Source: Globisporangium splendens
Lineage: Eukaryota > Oomycota > Peronosporomycetes > Pythiales > Pythiaceae
DNA length: 64,000 nucleotides
Direction of reading: 5' to 3'
Assembly: GCA_006386115.1 (NCBI GenBank)
Contig: VFIW01000009.1
Location: 434,001-498,000, forward strand
Made by a program: the position numbers and the translations under genes. Shown piece after piece: positions 1 through 11,502 of this stretch (position 1 is its first letter; the number at the start of each line of letters is the position of its first letter). The notes beneath the pieces were generated by a model. It saw nothing but the letters and a program-made list of their open reading frames with translations, had not been told where the DNA came from and ran no database searches.

Positions 1-629
1 TCGCCTAAAGGTGTATTTCCTCCTGACCACTCATTCTCGCACCTGATTGGTAGTGCCCCAGCGACCTCTCATTGCTAGCACCATGCCTCTTGTACTAACC
101 ATTAACCTACCAACTGATCTACCCTTTGGATCTCTTCGATCTTGGCACGGATCTCCAGATCTCCGGATCTTCGACTCGGATCTCTTGTCTTGGATCACTG
201 GATCTCTGAGCCAGCCTACACCCAAGCAGCATCAGATTCAAACTCAGACTAATATGATGAGATACGACATGTCAGACCCATTTACAGAATTAGAAATCAG
301 GTTCAGAATTGATCTGAGTGGCCGAGTTGATGTCTGTGATACGTCCGTGAGGCGCTTGTTACGCTTGTGCAACAGTGTGGGACACGAGCGTGTCAGCCTT
401 GCCACGCCCGTGTGGCAGCGTGGAACACGTCTGGGACGCGCGCGCAACAGTCTTTCGACGCTTCTCGGAACACAGTATTCCATATTCTTGAATCGGAAGT
501 TGAAATACAAGCGGCGGTTGTGTGGTGAATACAAGCGAAGTCTCAGGTGAACCAATTTAGCGCCAGCTGAGGCTTCTGGGTCGGAAAACCATTGTTTTTT
601 TTCTCCTCACTACGCCACACCATGGACAA
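1..629. other. Unassigned left edge
   Basis: No gene recognised. The stretch at about 115-210 is unusually dense in GATC tetramers (about nine in 95 bp). An open frame at 47-550 and its antisense counterpart show no familiar protein features and are probably chance. Confidence 0.4.
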
Positions 630-659
630 TTAAGTGATGCAATGGGAAGCCATTGTGGG

Positions 660-1025
660 AGGCGTGTTAGAGCATCGAATTGTGAAACGATAAGATACCC
701 GCCGGTTTCCCCACGATCCCACCAGAATGCCAAAGACCACCCGTGGAGTCGAAGAACGCCTTGACTTGGGCTGGCAACGTACCAAAGCGAGTTGAGGTGC
801 CGAAGAGGATGCAGTCAACTTCCTTGAGCACGTCAGGGGTGGCGACTGGGTAGCTCTTCTTGGGCGGAGCGTGCACCAGTGTGAGCACTCCTTCTGGGAG
901 AGTCTCGGTGGTCTGGTAGATCTCGGTGGTGACGCCTTCGACGGATTCGACTCCTCCTTGATGGTCTCAGCCATCTTGGCGACGTGACCGCACGTGGAGC
1001 AGCAGAAGATGGTGATCTCGGTCAT
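660..1025 (-). pseudogene. WrbA-like NAD(P)H:quinone oxidoreductase remnant
   Basis: The minus strand starts MTEITIFCCSTCGHVAKMAE, matching the flavodoxin-fold N-terminus of WrbA-type quinone reductases (family pattern: STYGH phosphate loop). A one-base deletion near 950 shifts the frame. The second frame then continues with family motifs (APPK, FGTSTRFGTLPAQ, KAFFDSTGGLW, GKPAG) before stopping near 667. The C-terminal half, which holds the rest of the FMN site, is absent. So this is a fragment with a frameshift and a 3' truncation. It lies about 270 bp outside the left duplication arm. The family assignment rests on remembered motifs and is fairly secure; loss of function is inferred from the lesions. 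Confidence 0.75.
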
Positions 1026-1296
1026 CTTGGCTAGAGTTGGTGTTTGCGATGCAGAGCAAATTGGAAAATGAACGAGAGATTGCAGTTGCGGAATGGCCCT
1101 GACTTTGGTGGCTGGGCGTGAGAGCGTGATGCGGCACGATGCGCAATGGTTATGGTCGAAAAATGGCTGAAATATTTCTGTTGGTTGAAACCACCTATTT
1201 TAGGGACACTCAAACATTGGCAGCACGATTGTACAAAAACGGTCCATCATATTTACTTTGTTGCTTTTGATACCTACCTCCTGCAGCAATTTCGCC
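1026..1296. other. Unique flank outside the left duplication arm
   Basis: No gene recognised. Homology with the right arm begins at 1297; bases 1294-1296 no longer pair with 29699-29701. A short stretch near 1235-1255 resembles one near 37165-37180 in opposite orientation (shared GGATGGACCGTTTTTGT or nearly so), which may be a common repeat remnant. Confidence 0.4.
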
Positions 1297-1559
1297 TTTT
1301 GAACTCCACAAAAGTCTTCGCTCTCTTCAGAGCGCCACTTCCCATTCCAAAATACCTTCTTACAATAGTCAAAGACCTTCGTTTTCCAATACAAAACAAC
1401 TTTGACACCTCACTCAAACACTCATGAACCCTTCTTATAAATGAAATCACCTAACATAGCAATTAACAGAGGCCAAAAACCATATCCAAGTGTGTCTCTT
1501 CAACATGGCACTTGCCACCCATATCTGCACTTTCCATTTTCCAGCAAGCCATACAAGAG

Positions 1560-4500
1560 ATGGACCCGTTCGAGGAGCTGGCGCACGCACCAGCGGAGCT
1601 GCAGACCAAGGAGATCAGCCTCTCGGGCGAGGCTGACGACAAGCTGCCCAACACGCTCGTGGTGACCGTGTTCCAGGCGCGCGGGTTGCACGCGGCGCCA
1701 CTGCGCTCGACGCTGAGCTGCTACGTCAAGCTCTCGTCGCTCGGGCGCGAGTTCAAGACGAGCGCGATCTCCAAGAGCGACGAGCCGTACTGGAACGAGA
1801 GCTTCAGCTTCCACGCCGTGGACTGGGCGTCCAGCGTCACGCTCTCGGTGCGCGACAAGATCAACGTCAAGATGCACGAGCTCGGCCAAGTGCAGATCTC
1901 GTCCGCGGACATCGCCAACCTGCCGGGCATGAGCTGTCCGAGCTGGTTCAAACTAACCGACAAGAACGGCGAGAGGAAGGACGGCGCGGACTCGGAGATC
2001 GAGCTCAAGGTGGCGTTGATCTATACCACAAAGCACGATCCGAGCATCGCGTCCGAGATCGCGGCCGCGACCCAGAAGGAAGACGCGCTCCTGCTCGGCG
2101 TCATCGCGGGCCAGGACGACGAGACCGAGGAACAAGCGTTGGCGCGCCGCAAAGAGCTCGAACGGCAAGAGAAAGAGCGCAAAAGCACGCTCTATTCGAA
2201 TCTGAAGCATGGGGATTATCAGATCCAGGTCCACGTGATCGAAGCGCGCGACCTCAAGGGCGAAAACGTGAGCGCTATGGCGGAATTTAAGCTTGCCGCG
2301 CACTACTGACTCGTCCTCTATATCGCGTTTTGCATTAAAGCTGAGTGGGACGTCGAATCCCTATTGCCAGGTCGAAGTGATGGGGTTAAAGAAGAAAACG
2401 TCGACAAAGTACGAGACGCTCGGCTGTGTCTTTGACGAGATCTTGTTCTTCCATTTCACCAACATCGGCCGCAACGAACTCAAGCAAGCGACAATTAAGG
2501 TACGTCCAAGTACTCGTTGTTGTTGTTGGTTCCCCGGCTAACGCAGATGTCTTGTGCTCTTGAACGGAAAGGTTTCCGTCTGGGACAAAGAGAAAGTGAT
2601 GAAAGACAACTTCATCGGTGGGTATCAGCTAGATTGCCTCTCCGTGTACTTTCGGGTGAGTACAGATTTTTTATTTCTCGTCAAGGCGGCGTCCATGACT
2701 TGGATCTCATGAAAGTGCACTTAACTTATGCGTTCACCAGCCGCATCACGAATTGTACCGTCAGTGGATCGCGATTCACGATCGTCTGATCGAAAAAGAT
2801 CGAGGTGTACAAGGCTTTCTACTCGTGTCGATCAGCGCCATCGGTCTAGGGACGTGCTCCACGTTCACGACCGCGATGCAGAGATCGCAAAGGAGCTCAC
2901 AATGAGCACAGCCTCGTTGCAAGGTGCTACACCCAGCGGTGCGATCTCTGCTGATCCGAGCCACTCGGTTGTGTTGATGCCACCGACGATCGACTTGAAG
3001 CTGCACTTTTTGCTTGTGAAAGTGTTCAAAACCGAAGATTTGCCAGCGATGGACGAAGGAGGTCTGGTCCTATCGAGTGGCATTGACGCGTTTGTGCAAA
3101 TCGGTTTTGCATCGAATTCGACCTGCAAATCGAGTGTAGTAACCGTGAAGGGGACATCGAATCTGTCCCCCGAGTTCCTTGAGGAGTTGTGGATTCCTGT
3201 GCTGGCGCCAACGCTGTCGCGGAACATTATAATCTCCGTTTGGGATCGGGATCTTGGTCGGAAGGATGAAGTTGTCGGGATATCGTTGCGCGATTACCAA
3301 CAAGTTCCATCTTCGACGTGTCCTGGCAGAATTTTGTCTACAGCAACTGATACTCGAGGGAAGACGTCATTGTCTGAGAGAGAAGAAGGCATGTTTATGG
3401 GTACTGAAGGAGCGCAAGAGCAGGAAACGGTTGAGCCACGGTGGTTCGATCTCTATGGCCCTCCTCTCCGACGCATCAACAAGAAGCGAGCAATGGTGAT
3501 CTGTCAAAATCCAGAGCTTGGCTCCACGTATCGAGGGCGAGCCTTGCTTTCTATGGAGAAAGTGGAGTCGCCGATGCTCTCGGAGAGTGAAAAATTCCAC
3601 ACAAAGCGTATGAGAGATGCTCTGTCCGCGGACACAGGCGATTCGAGGTTTTCGAAAACCATCAAATACGTGCTTCGGTGTGCTCTCTTTTGCGGGGCGG
3701 ACATCCCACAATTTCATTCGATTGTAAGCACGAAAACAAAAATGCGCGTCACGGTATCCATCGGATCGTACGAGATCCACTTTGACTCTCAGCCAGTGCG
3801 CAAGGATGGACGAGTGGACTGGGAGCGGTGCAAAGAGCGGTGGCCGATCATTTCACCAGCCGATTTGACTCAATTGCCGGATCTCATCATCACGCTAAGT
3901 TGTCAGCTCGAGAAAGATGATTTCGTTGGCGTGTCGTTCATTCGCGCACCTGCTGCTGATTTCTTTGTGAAAGGGTTTAACGCCAAGACGGAATGGATCC
4001 ATTTGAAAGAAGATATCTCAAGACGCCAAACCAAGTATGCGCTCGACAAAACACAATCGCCAGGATCCCTTTTGATCCGTGTCGGGTTTGGCCGTGAAGA
4101 AATCGCTGTTTGTTGCCCATGGGGAGACGAAATGGAGCTCTTCGCGCCATTCCGAAACCTGACAGTGCATCGTGAGATCCGCGTTCATATCTTCCAATTC
4201 CGCAAACTGGTAATCCCTGAGGGGAAAACGCGTTTACCGAATCCGTTCGTGTCGGTGACATGCTGTGGGCAAACCAAGAAGACCGCGCCGAAGTATAAGA
4301 CACTCGACCCATTATTCTACGAAAGCCTGGTGTTTCTGGCGCATGTGCCTGCTGACGTCGTGTTCACACCGGATTTGGTGTTTCGCATCCACGACGCAAA
4401 CGTGTCCACGTCCACCGAAGTTCCCGCTGGCATTTTCGGAGAACTGACGGTATCGATGAATAAAGCCGTCAAGTCTGTCGCGAATGCCAGCGTACCGCGT

Positions 4501-7500
4501 CCATCATGGTACCAACTTCAGATGCGGAATCCCAATTTCAGCTCGCCACTGATTGAAGAGATCAAGGGGGAAGCACTGATCTCGATCCAATTTGTCGACC
4601 ATCCCGGCTCCATCGAGCACTTCCAGCGCCTTGATCCTCTCACCCCAGCGTACGAAGATGCGACGCTTGAGATTGTAGCGTTAGGCGTGCGAAAACTGAA
4701 AGCTCTGAGCGCTCTCGGAGTGCAACGTCCTCACATGGAGTTCGAGCTAATCGGTGGCATGTTCTCGGATGGAACAAATGTCCGGAAGTCAAAGCCAAGT
4801 GCTTCGGGGAACGCGAAAAATGCCAACTTCTTAGACCGACTCGTATGCCCAGCGAAGCTCCCCGTTGACACTTTATTTGCACCGCAACTGAGAATCAAAG
4901 TGTGTGAAAGTTCGCTTGGAGGGTTGCGAAAAGCTACAATCGCATCCTGCATCGTAGACTTATCCACGAAATTGCCCTGGAGCATCGAGTATGTGCCACC
5001 TCAGCAGCAGCAGGCATTTGAGAATCCTATGGCTGCTCCGGCATTTACAACAGAAGACAAGGAAAAGCAAAAACATAAGGTGCGGTTTTCGATGCTGAAA
5101 GTCTCCAAGCAACGTAAAGCTACTGGGATTCAAGACGCAGGTACACTGGTGGATCCAGATGATCTACTGAGTGGTGATGATGACGAAGACGATGAAAGCG
5201 AGAAAGAAGAACAACTTCAAGACGATGGGATCGGCATTGGGAGTCTGGAGTTGCCCGAGATATCGTTATCGAAGCCGTCACGGAGTCAGATCAGCGACCC
5301 TGCGCTCCTGAACCAATTGCAAAGTGAGGAGCAACGGCGATACCTTGCGGGTCGAGCCGACACGCTTCGGGGAGGAGCTCAAGGCCGTGGAGGCGGTGGT
5401 GAAAACACGCTGCATGATAATAATGCAGATTCCGATACGGTACACAGACAAGCGCCATACTTGGCGGGGAGAGACTGGTGGATCACAGACCACAGCGGAG
5501 AAGAGCTCGAGCATTTTCTGAAAGTGAAAGCTCTGGAGATCTACCCATTCTATCGATCCGTTCTCGCTCGACCGTCGCTGCTCAAACGGAAGCGCGTTCG
5601 AGCGGAGCTGAAAGCGGGGCTCTTCAAGGGATTGATCTCCATCACGGAACGGAAAAAGAAACTCACGAAAGCGCACAATCTCTCGGACGTAGAACGGCTC
5701 CAAGAGCCCCAATCCCTTGTCGTTCGTGTGTACGTACTGCGAGGAAGCAACTTGCAGTCCAAAGACAGCAACGGCTACTCGGACCCATACCTGCGCCTGA
5801 AATTGGGGAAAAGCATCATCTCTGACCGCGTGAATCACAAGAAGAAGACGTTGAATCCAGACTTCTTCCGCATGTTTTCCTTCAACACGACGTTGCCGGG
5901 ACCTTCGCAGTTGGAGATCGGAGTGTGGGACCACGATCTAGTGCTGGATGACTTTATTGGGTCGACGACCATCGACTTGGAAGATCGCTGGTTCCATAAG
6001 GAGTGACAGCGGATCGGCCAAGGTCACCCCCAGCTCAAGGAGGCAGGCGGATGCCTCAAGCCAATCGAGTATCGCCACCTGTACACGCCAAAGCGCTCGA
6101 CTTCGCAGGGATTCATACAGCTTTGGGTCGACATCGTGACAGCACAGCAAGCAGCCGTGCTTTCGCCTGTGAATATCGATCCATCGGCGCCAAAGAAGTT
6201 CAAAGTCCGTGTCATTATTTAGCGCGCCGAGAACATCACCGACAAGGACAATAGCGAGATCAATGACTATTTCGTGAAAGCCTGGATGGAAGGAGGCAAA
6301 GCTGACAGCACCGACGTGCACTGGCGGTGCTCGAGTGGGAAGCCCTGCTGGAATTATCGATTCAAGTTCCCCGTCGAGTACCCGCTACGAACACCCGAGT
6401 TCGGAAGGCTCCATATCCAACTCTGGGATAAAGACGTTCTGAAATGGAACGACATCCTGGGCGAGGCGCAATTGGATTTGTACAAGTGGATCCGCCGAGC
6501 CTACGAGAACAATCGCATCGCGTCGCCGTTCCTTGAGCTGAAGGCTATGGCAAAAGCCACTACTGTCGAATCTGGTTCGGTCGAGGACACTGCAGCAGGA
6601 GGTGATGCTGAGAATCAGAGTAGTGATGCGGACGATGGCGAGGACGAGGGTGATGAAGACGATGACGACGACGACGAAGTTGATACTGACTTCGCCGGTG
6701 GGTCCGCGAAGGAAAACCACTCGTTGCTGCGAAATCAGAAACAGAAGAAGAGGAAGCTGAAGAAACCAAAAGGGAAATTCAAGAAGCCGGCATTCCTGAA
6801 AAAGCCACCGGCGGATACAGTGAAGCAAGCGCGGAAGGCCAAGGAAGAGGCCGAAGCCAAAGCCGCACTGAATGGCCTCTTGGTACGAAATCCTTGTCTC
6901 TTGAGGGCGACGCAGCATCGAGTCGATTGACGATGGTTCATTCATTTTGGTTTTGTCTGCGTGTGATGTCGTGCAGGATTTCTTGGGGCTCGGGAACCTT
7001 CCTGACGATGCGGAGTGGATCACGATTTACTATACAGATCGAGAATCGGCAGTATCTTTGGATATGGTACGAACGCTGCCACTCTTTGTTGTTTTCGTTA
7101 GCCTCTATTTTACACATCAATATGGAATTGTGCATTGAAAGCAGGGTCGAATCGGTATTTCCGTGCAAATTGTCCCCGAGCTGGAAGCGCAAATGGATCC
7201 CGTCGGGAAAGGCCAAGAAGCGCCGAACATGAACCCGTACTTGCCTCCTCCCGTGGGTCGGATGCGGCTGTCTGCGAACCCCATCATGATGCTGAAAGAG
7301 CTCGTGGGTCCAAAGATGTGCTTGCGAGTCACGATTCTGTACTGCTGTGTTGGCTGCGCGTTCTTCATTGGCGTATTTGGAGCAACGATCATGAGCACGC
7401 TCACGTACTTCCAGGGAATGTCGAGAGGCGACACGAACAGTGAGCAGGCGCCATGGCATCTACCAGACAACTTCCGCTACCCACACGATTTCCAAGACCC

Positions 7501-7537
7501 ACAAAATGCCTCTGCAATTGCTGGCGGCGGCACGTAA
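1560..7537 (+). pseudogene. Ferlin-like multi-C2 membrane protein gene, left copy, with three lesions
   Basis: Ferlins are tail-anchored multi-C2 proteins of Ca2+-dependent membrane fusion. Exons read: 1560-2267, 2341-2499, 2572-2655, 2741-6882, 6977-7066, and about 7142-7537. C2-like modules lie near nt 1647-1930, 2213-2655, 2985-3290, 3660-3960, 4165-4450, 4650-4960, 5715-6010 and 6205-6500. An acidic/basic linker precedes the ferlin-type C-terminus (GKGQEAPNMNP) and one membrane segment (about 7321-7405). The start is the ATG at 1560; the open frame before it has no ATG. Lesions: a one-base deletion near 2850 (frame changes after ISAIGLG), an in-frame TGA at 6004-6006, and an in-frame TAG at 6220-6222. 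Both stops are best explained as former Trp codons inside conserved C2 sequence. All three also occur in the right copy. Long open stretches remain, so decay looks recent, or the sequence contains errors. Confidence 0.8.
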
Positions 7538-7653
7538 GTGAGTACAAAGTGAGGTAAAACTATTCTTCCGTGTAATCGATCGTATAAACTGTGGCATCCT
7601 TCGAGTGGTGAACAATGTGTTTGGAGATGAAAAGAATGAGGATGGACGCTGCG

Positions 7654-10600
7654 CTAATGCTGAGCAAAGAGACAGAGGGAGTCTTTTCCTAAGGACGTGT
7701 GCAGGGGTGGCGACGGGTTCGACGACGACGCAGTGGGTGCAATCTGTCGCGCGCCTCCTGTCCCGACAGCTATCGAGAGCGGCATGGGCTGCAGCTCCCC
7801 CAAGACGGAGTAGTCGAGATGCAAATCCGACATCTCGGTCGCAATCGTCATCAGGTCGTCGGACTCGTACAGTGGCGTCTGCGCGATCGCCGTCTCGGGG
7901 TCCATGTCGTCGAACTCACAAGCCGCTGGTGCACTGTAGAAAAAGGGATTGTTGCTCGCCAAAATCCACTGCTGGTCGCTAATTTGGTTGACAGATTTGC
8001 TTGTCGGGACAGCCATCACGGGAGGACCGCTCCGTGCTGGGAAGTACTCTGATCTCTCCAGTGCCGAGTCTGACGCAAACGAGCGAGCATCAGAGTCGAA
8101 GTCGCGGTCGAAGCGAGGACTTGAAATCGACACCACAGTCTCGAAGAGGTGCGCATTGTGATTTGGTCGTCTTTGCCGAACCATTCCAGCGGTCTACGTC
8201 CATCACAAGAGGTAAGTTGCCTTTTCTTCTCTCTCAAAACTAGTAGTCAATGCGCATCTGAACTTACTGTTTTCTTGAGGCGTCCTCAGCGTGTGCACTG
8301 CCTGATGAACTGTGCGTTCGGTGGTCTCCACTCTGCGCCGCCATTTGCTGAAGCTGCTCCTGGTTACTGAACGAAGACCATCGTCTCGACTGCAGGCTGG
8401 TTTGTCGATGATGCGAACAATCCTGTGATCCGGTGGATGAGAAATAAACTGGCGAAGTGCGATGTGCCGGCAGAGTAGACCCAGGGCTGGCGTTGGTCGT
8501 GATCTCGATGCGGAAAGGTGGAGGCACGCTCTCGTCCACGTCAGCAAAGCCGTCCGTTTTCGGGTCATGGCTCACCTGGTTGAGGGAATACACGCTCTCC
8601 ACGCATCGGCGAGACAGCAAGCGACTGGAATCCCGGCTGTCTGAACCAGAGCGAGCTATCGGAGAAGCATCGTGGAGAGCCGCACTCTCACCGGAGGAAG
8701 ATGCACCAGCAGGACAGCGCTTTGCCTTCGTCATGTATCGTGACGGCGGCCGCTCTGTCGTGTCAACCGACGGTGAGGTTGCGCCAGCACTGTGCACGCT
8801 TTTCTCTCGAGCAAGTCGAGTGTTGTTGCTGGCGTTTCCGGGCGTTGGTGCCAGAAATCCGTTGTTGTCGATCAAGTGTGTTGGGAACGCGTGCCGCTGA
8901 CGAGACGGGGGGCGATCGAACGGTGCTGGAGGCGAGCCGACCGCTGAATCAAGTGCTGCCCTGTGATGCGGTACGTCTTCTAAAGGATCGCCGTTGGTCG
9001 ATCCACCTGGGACACTACGATAGCGTCGCGCTCAAGATGGGAGCATTCCAGACGGCTTGGGGTGCGTCGTTGCACCTGTCGCGTCCTCATACAACCAATC
9101 ATCGATGTGCTTCGACCTGGAGAGAATCTCTGGACGCTCATGACTTGACGCTTTGCCGTCGTGACCCGCGTCTTCGTTGTTGTTGTTGTGATTGGCGTCG
9201 CTGTTGTCATTACTGGACCGCTCGAGATTTTCACGGCGCTCGACGTGGGCACGAGACAGGAGGCGATTGCGTTCAAGCTGAGCGTGCTTTGAAGGCCGGA
9301 TCGCAGAGGCCGACGACGTGAGACTTTGTCGAGCCACCGATGCCGTCGCGGCGAGTTCCGGATTGTAGGCTGGCGTCGGATCGCGCTTAGATGTTATCGA
9401 CTGTCGACGGTAAAGGCTGCTGGTACTGCTGCTGGTACTGCTAGTCGCGCTACCAGTAGCCCGAGCTACAGATCGACTGCGTGATATCGGCTGCTGATCT
9501 GCCGCTCGAGTTTGTGGATGATGATGATGATGGCGAGAACTGCGATTAGTTGAATGCCAAGAGACGATGCCATGCGGCTCGCTGGTGTCGTCGCGCTCCA
9601 TTTGAGACGAACCGCGACCCTCTTTCTCGTTGCTACTTGGAGTGAGTAGGACGCCTTCAAGATCTGCCTCGGTGTCTCGTCGTTGACGACTCTTTTTCTT
9701 GGTCTTTGGCGTCGCTGCGAGCATCTCCATGTGCTCAAGAGCAGGGTCGAGACCACTGCCTCCGTACACGTTTGCCATCGTAGCAGAAACAAGCTCGTCC
9801 TGATAGTGTGGAGTGGGGTCCACAGAGTTGAGGTTCAAGCGATCTCGACCAAGCACAGCGCTGAGCTGTTTGTCTCTCACGGCACTCAAATTTAGACTTC
9901 TCTGTCTTCTATTGCAAGAAATGGAAAACGGCGGAAAGCAGATCGCCAAGGCATAAATAGGAGTGTCATTTGGCTAGATCTGATTCTCAGCTTTTGGATC
10001 CTCCCCATTCACGTCCTCTTGGACGCATGGAGCAGATTGAGAAAGGCAACGTAGCATGCCAAGAAATCGGTATACGAGAGAAACGGCGCCGTCGTGCTCG
10101 CTGGCAAGGCACCGGCGGCGACGCTGTTGGTTGCGATCATCCTTGAGAGCAAGTGACGAAGGTTGCTGACCGCGGTCGACCCGTCAAGCGGCATTAAACC
10201 AGGCGAAGCATCCTTTGCAGCACGACGCTCCTCCTTTCGCTGCTGTTGGTTGACGTTCCACTCCTTGGTGCTGTCTCGACAGTAAATGCATCTCTAGAAT
10301 CAGTGGCTGCTGCTAATCCAGGACAAGCTGTTGCTGTGCAATTCCTGCTTTAAATCCACGTACCACAGTTGCTCGAGCGCATTGACTAGCCCGAGTAGCG
10401 CCATTCTGTGTGTTGTCCCTGCGTCTTCGTCTGCATAGCGCTCGTACGCGTCGCGTGCGTCCACGACGCGATCGCCGAGAAGCTCGATCAGCGAGATCAC
10501 TTTCTCGATCGGTAACGTAAGCGGTCGGACGGGGTCTTTGGAACCCACTGCAGCATTTGTAAGAAACCACCAGAGGCAGCGCGACGACAGCTTGTGTGTG

Positions 10601-11208
10601 AGAGAGACTTATGAAAAGCGCCAGATACACATGAGGACTCGTACTCTTGACGATGTGTGTGATCTTGTAGGTGGCATCACGATGAGTTGCATTCGCGAGT
10701 TCCATTTTGAATTTGCACGATGTGCTTGTTACTGGGAAAGGAAAGGAATTAAACGTCAACACAAGGCTCCCATAGCCAAGCAGGCATTGGCAAAGGCGGT
10801 TGTACTTTGGGGTGCTCGTCGGCATCGCACGTGCATGAGCTCACCGCCAACTGCATGCCGACACTGCGACCTGCACATCCAACACAAGTAAACGAGACAT
10901 CACGCGATTGCTGCCAGCGAAATCGACCTCAGAGCTTGCAATCAATACCCAAATTGTTGGCACAGGAATGCCGCGACCTGGGGCTCGCAGCTCAGGTGGA
11001 CCTGGGTCTGGATCATCCCCTGAGCCTTGGCGTCATGCCCACACGGCGCTTTTCTGCTCGAGAGGTCCTGGATCTCGCACAGCGCGTCCTCGGCTACGTC
11101 CTTGAGCCTCTGGACCAGCTGCGTCACTTGTAGCGGCTGCACGGCCACGGCCGCGACCATCTCCAGTCGCACGGTCTCCATCGTCGTCGTCGTCATGGCA
11201 GCGCTCAT
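7654..11208 (-). CDS. Protein of unknown function (958 aa model), left copy
   Basis: Mirror image of the gene at 19787-23341. Exons on the minus strand: 11208-10949, 10870-10845, 10731-10645, 10547-10364, 10270-10013, 9908-9076, 8979-8268 and 8170-7654. All junctions are GT-AG and keep phase. The product has an N-terminal helical third (to about residue 290), then long Ser/Arg/Thr-rich low-complexity sequence with a run of five His, and an acidic C-terminal part. I do not recognise the family. The gene converges on the ferlin-like gene (3' ends 116 bp apart). Its ATG lies only 85 bp inside the arm boundary, so its upstream region differs from that of the right copy and faces the WW/PDZ gene divergently. 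Confidence 0.65.
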
Positions 11209-11502
11209 CGAGTATTTAACTCGGTTATTGTATTTTTGCGCGTCGTTTCGTGCTCCAACTTCCCTCTAGTAACCAATTTTGCTGTATCACAGGAACCCCT
11301 AATTCAGTACTATCCGATAAATATCGAGCATGATAAAACATGCAATTAAGCAGGTTGATCCGTCACCTGTTGTATACTTTAGAGGTGATTTTCGAGAGTG
11401 ATATGCTTGTACAGAGGTTTTTCGTGACCTATTCACGAACTGTGATTGACAGAGCCATATCTCGCCCTCTCCCCCATCACAAATAGACAAAGCGCACCAG
11501 AA

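Larger units (their letters stand above)
1297..11293 (+). repeat. Left arm of a 10 kb inverted duplication
   Basis: This segment is the reverse complement of 19702-29698. Every paired position sums to 30995 from one end to the other, so the arms have no net insertion or deletion. Pairing stops at 1296/29699 and at 11294/19701. I noticed about ten mismatches: 1447, 2133, 2195, 2565, 2784, 3441, 5195, 5198, 8338 and 8403. That implies roughly 99.9 percent identity. The arm holds a broken ferlin-like gene and a convergent gene of unknown function. Confidence 0.97.

Noticed and set aside
6004..6222. Recoding or read-through of the in-frame TGA and TAG in the ferlin-like gene
   Set aside because: Two different stop codons and a separate frameshift would all need special decoding, and every other gene in the window uses normal stops. 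Pseudogenisation or sequence error is simpler.
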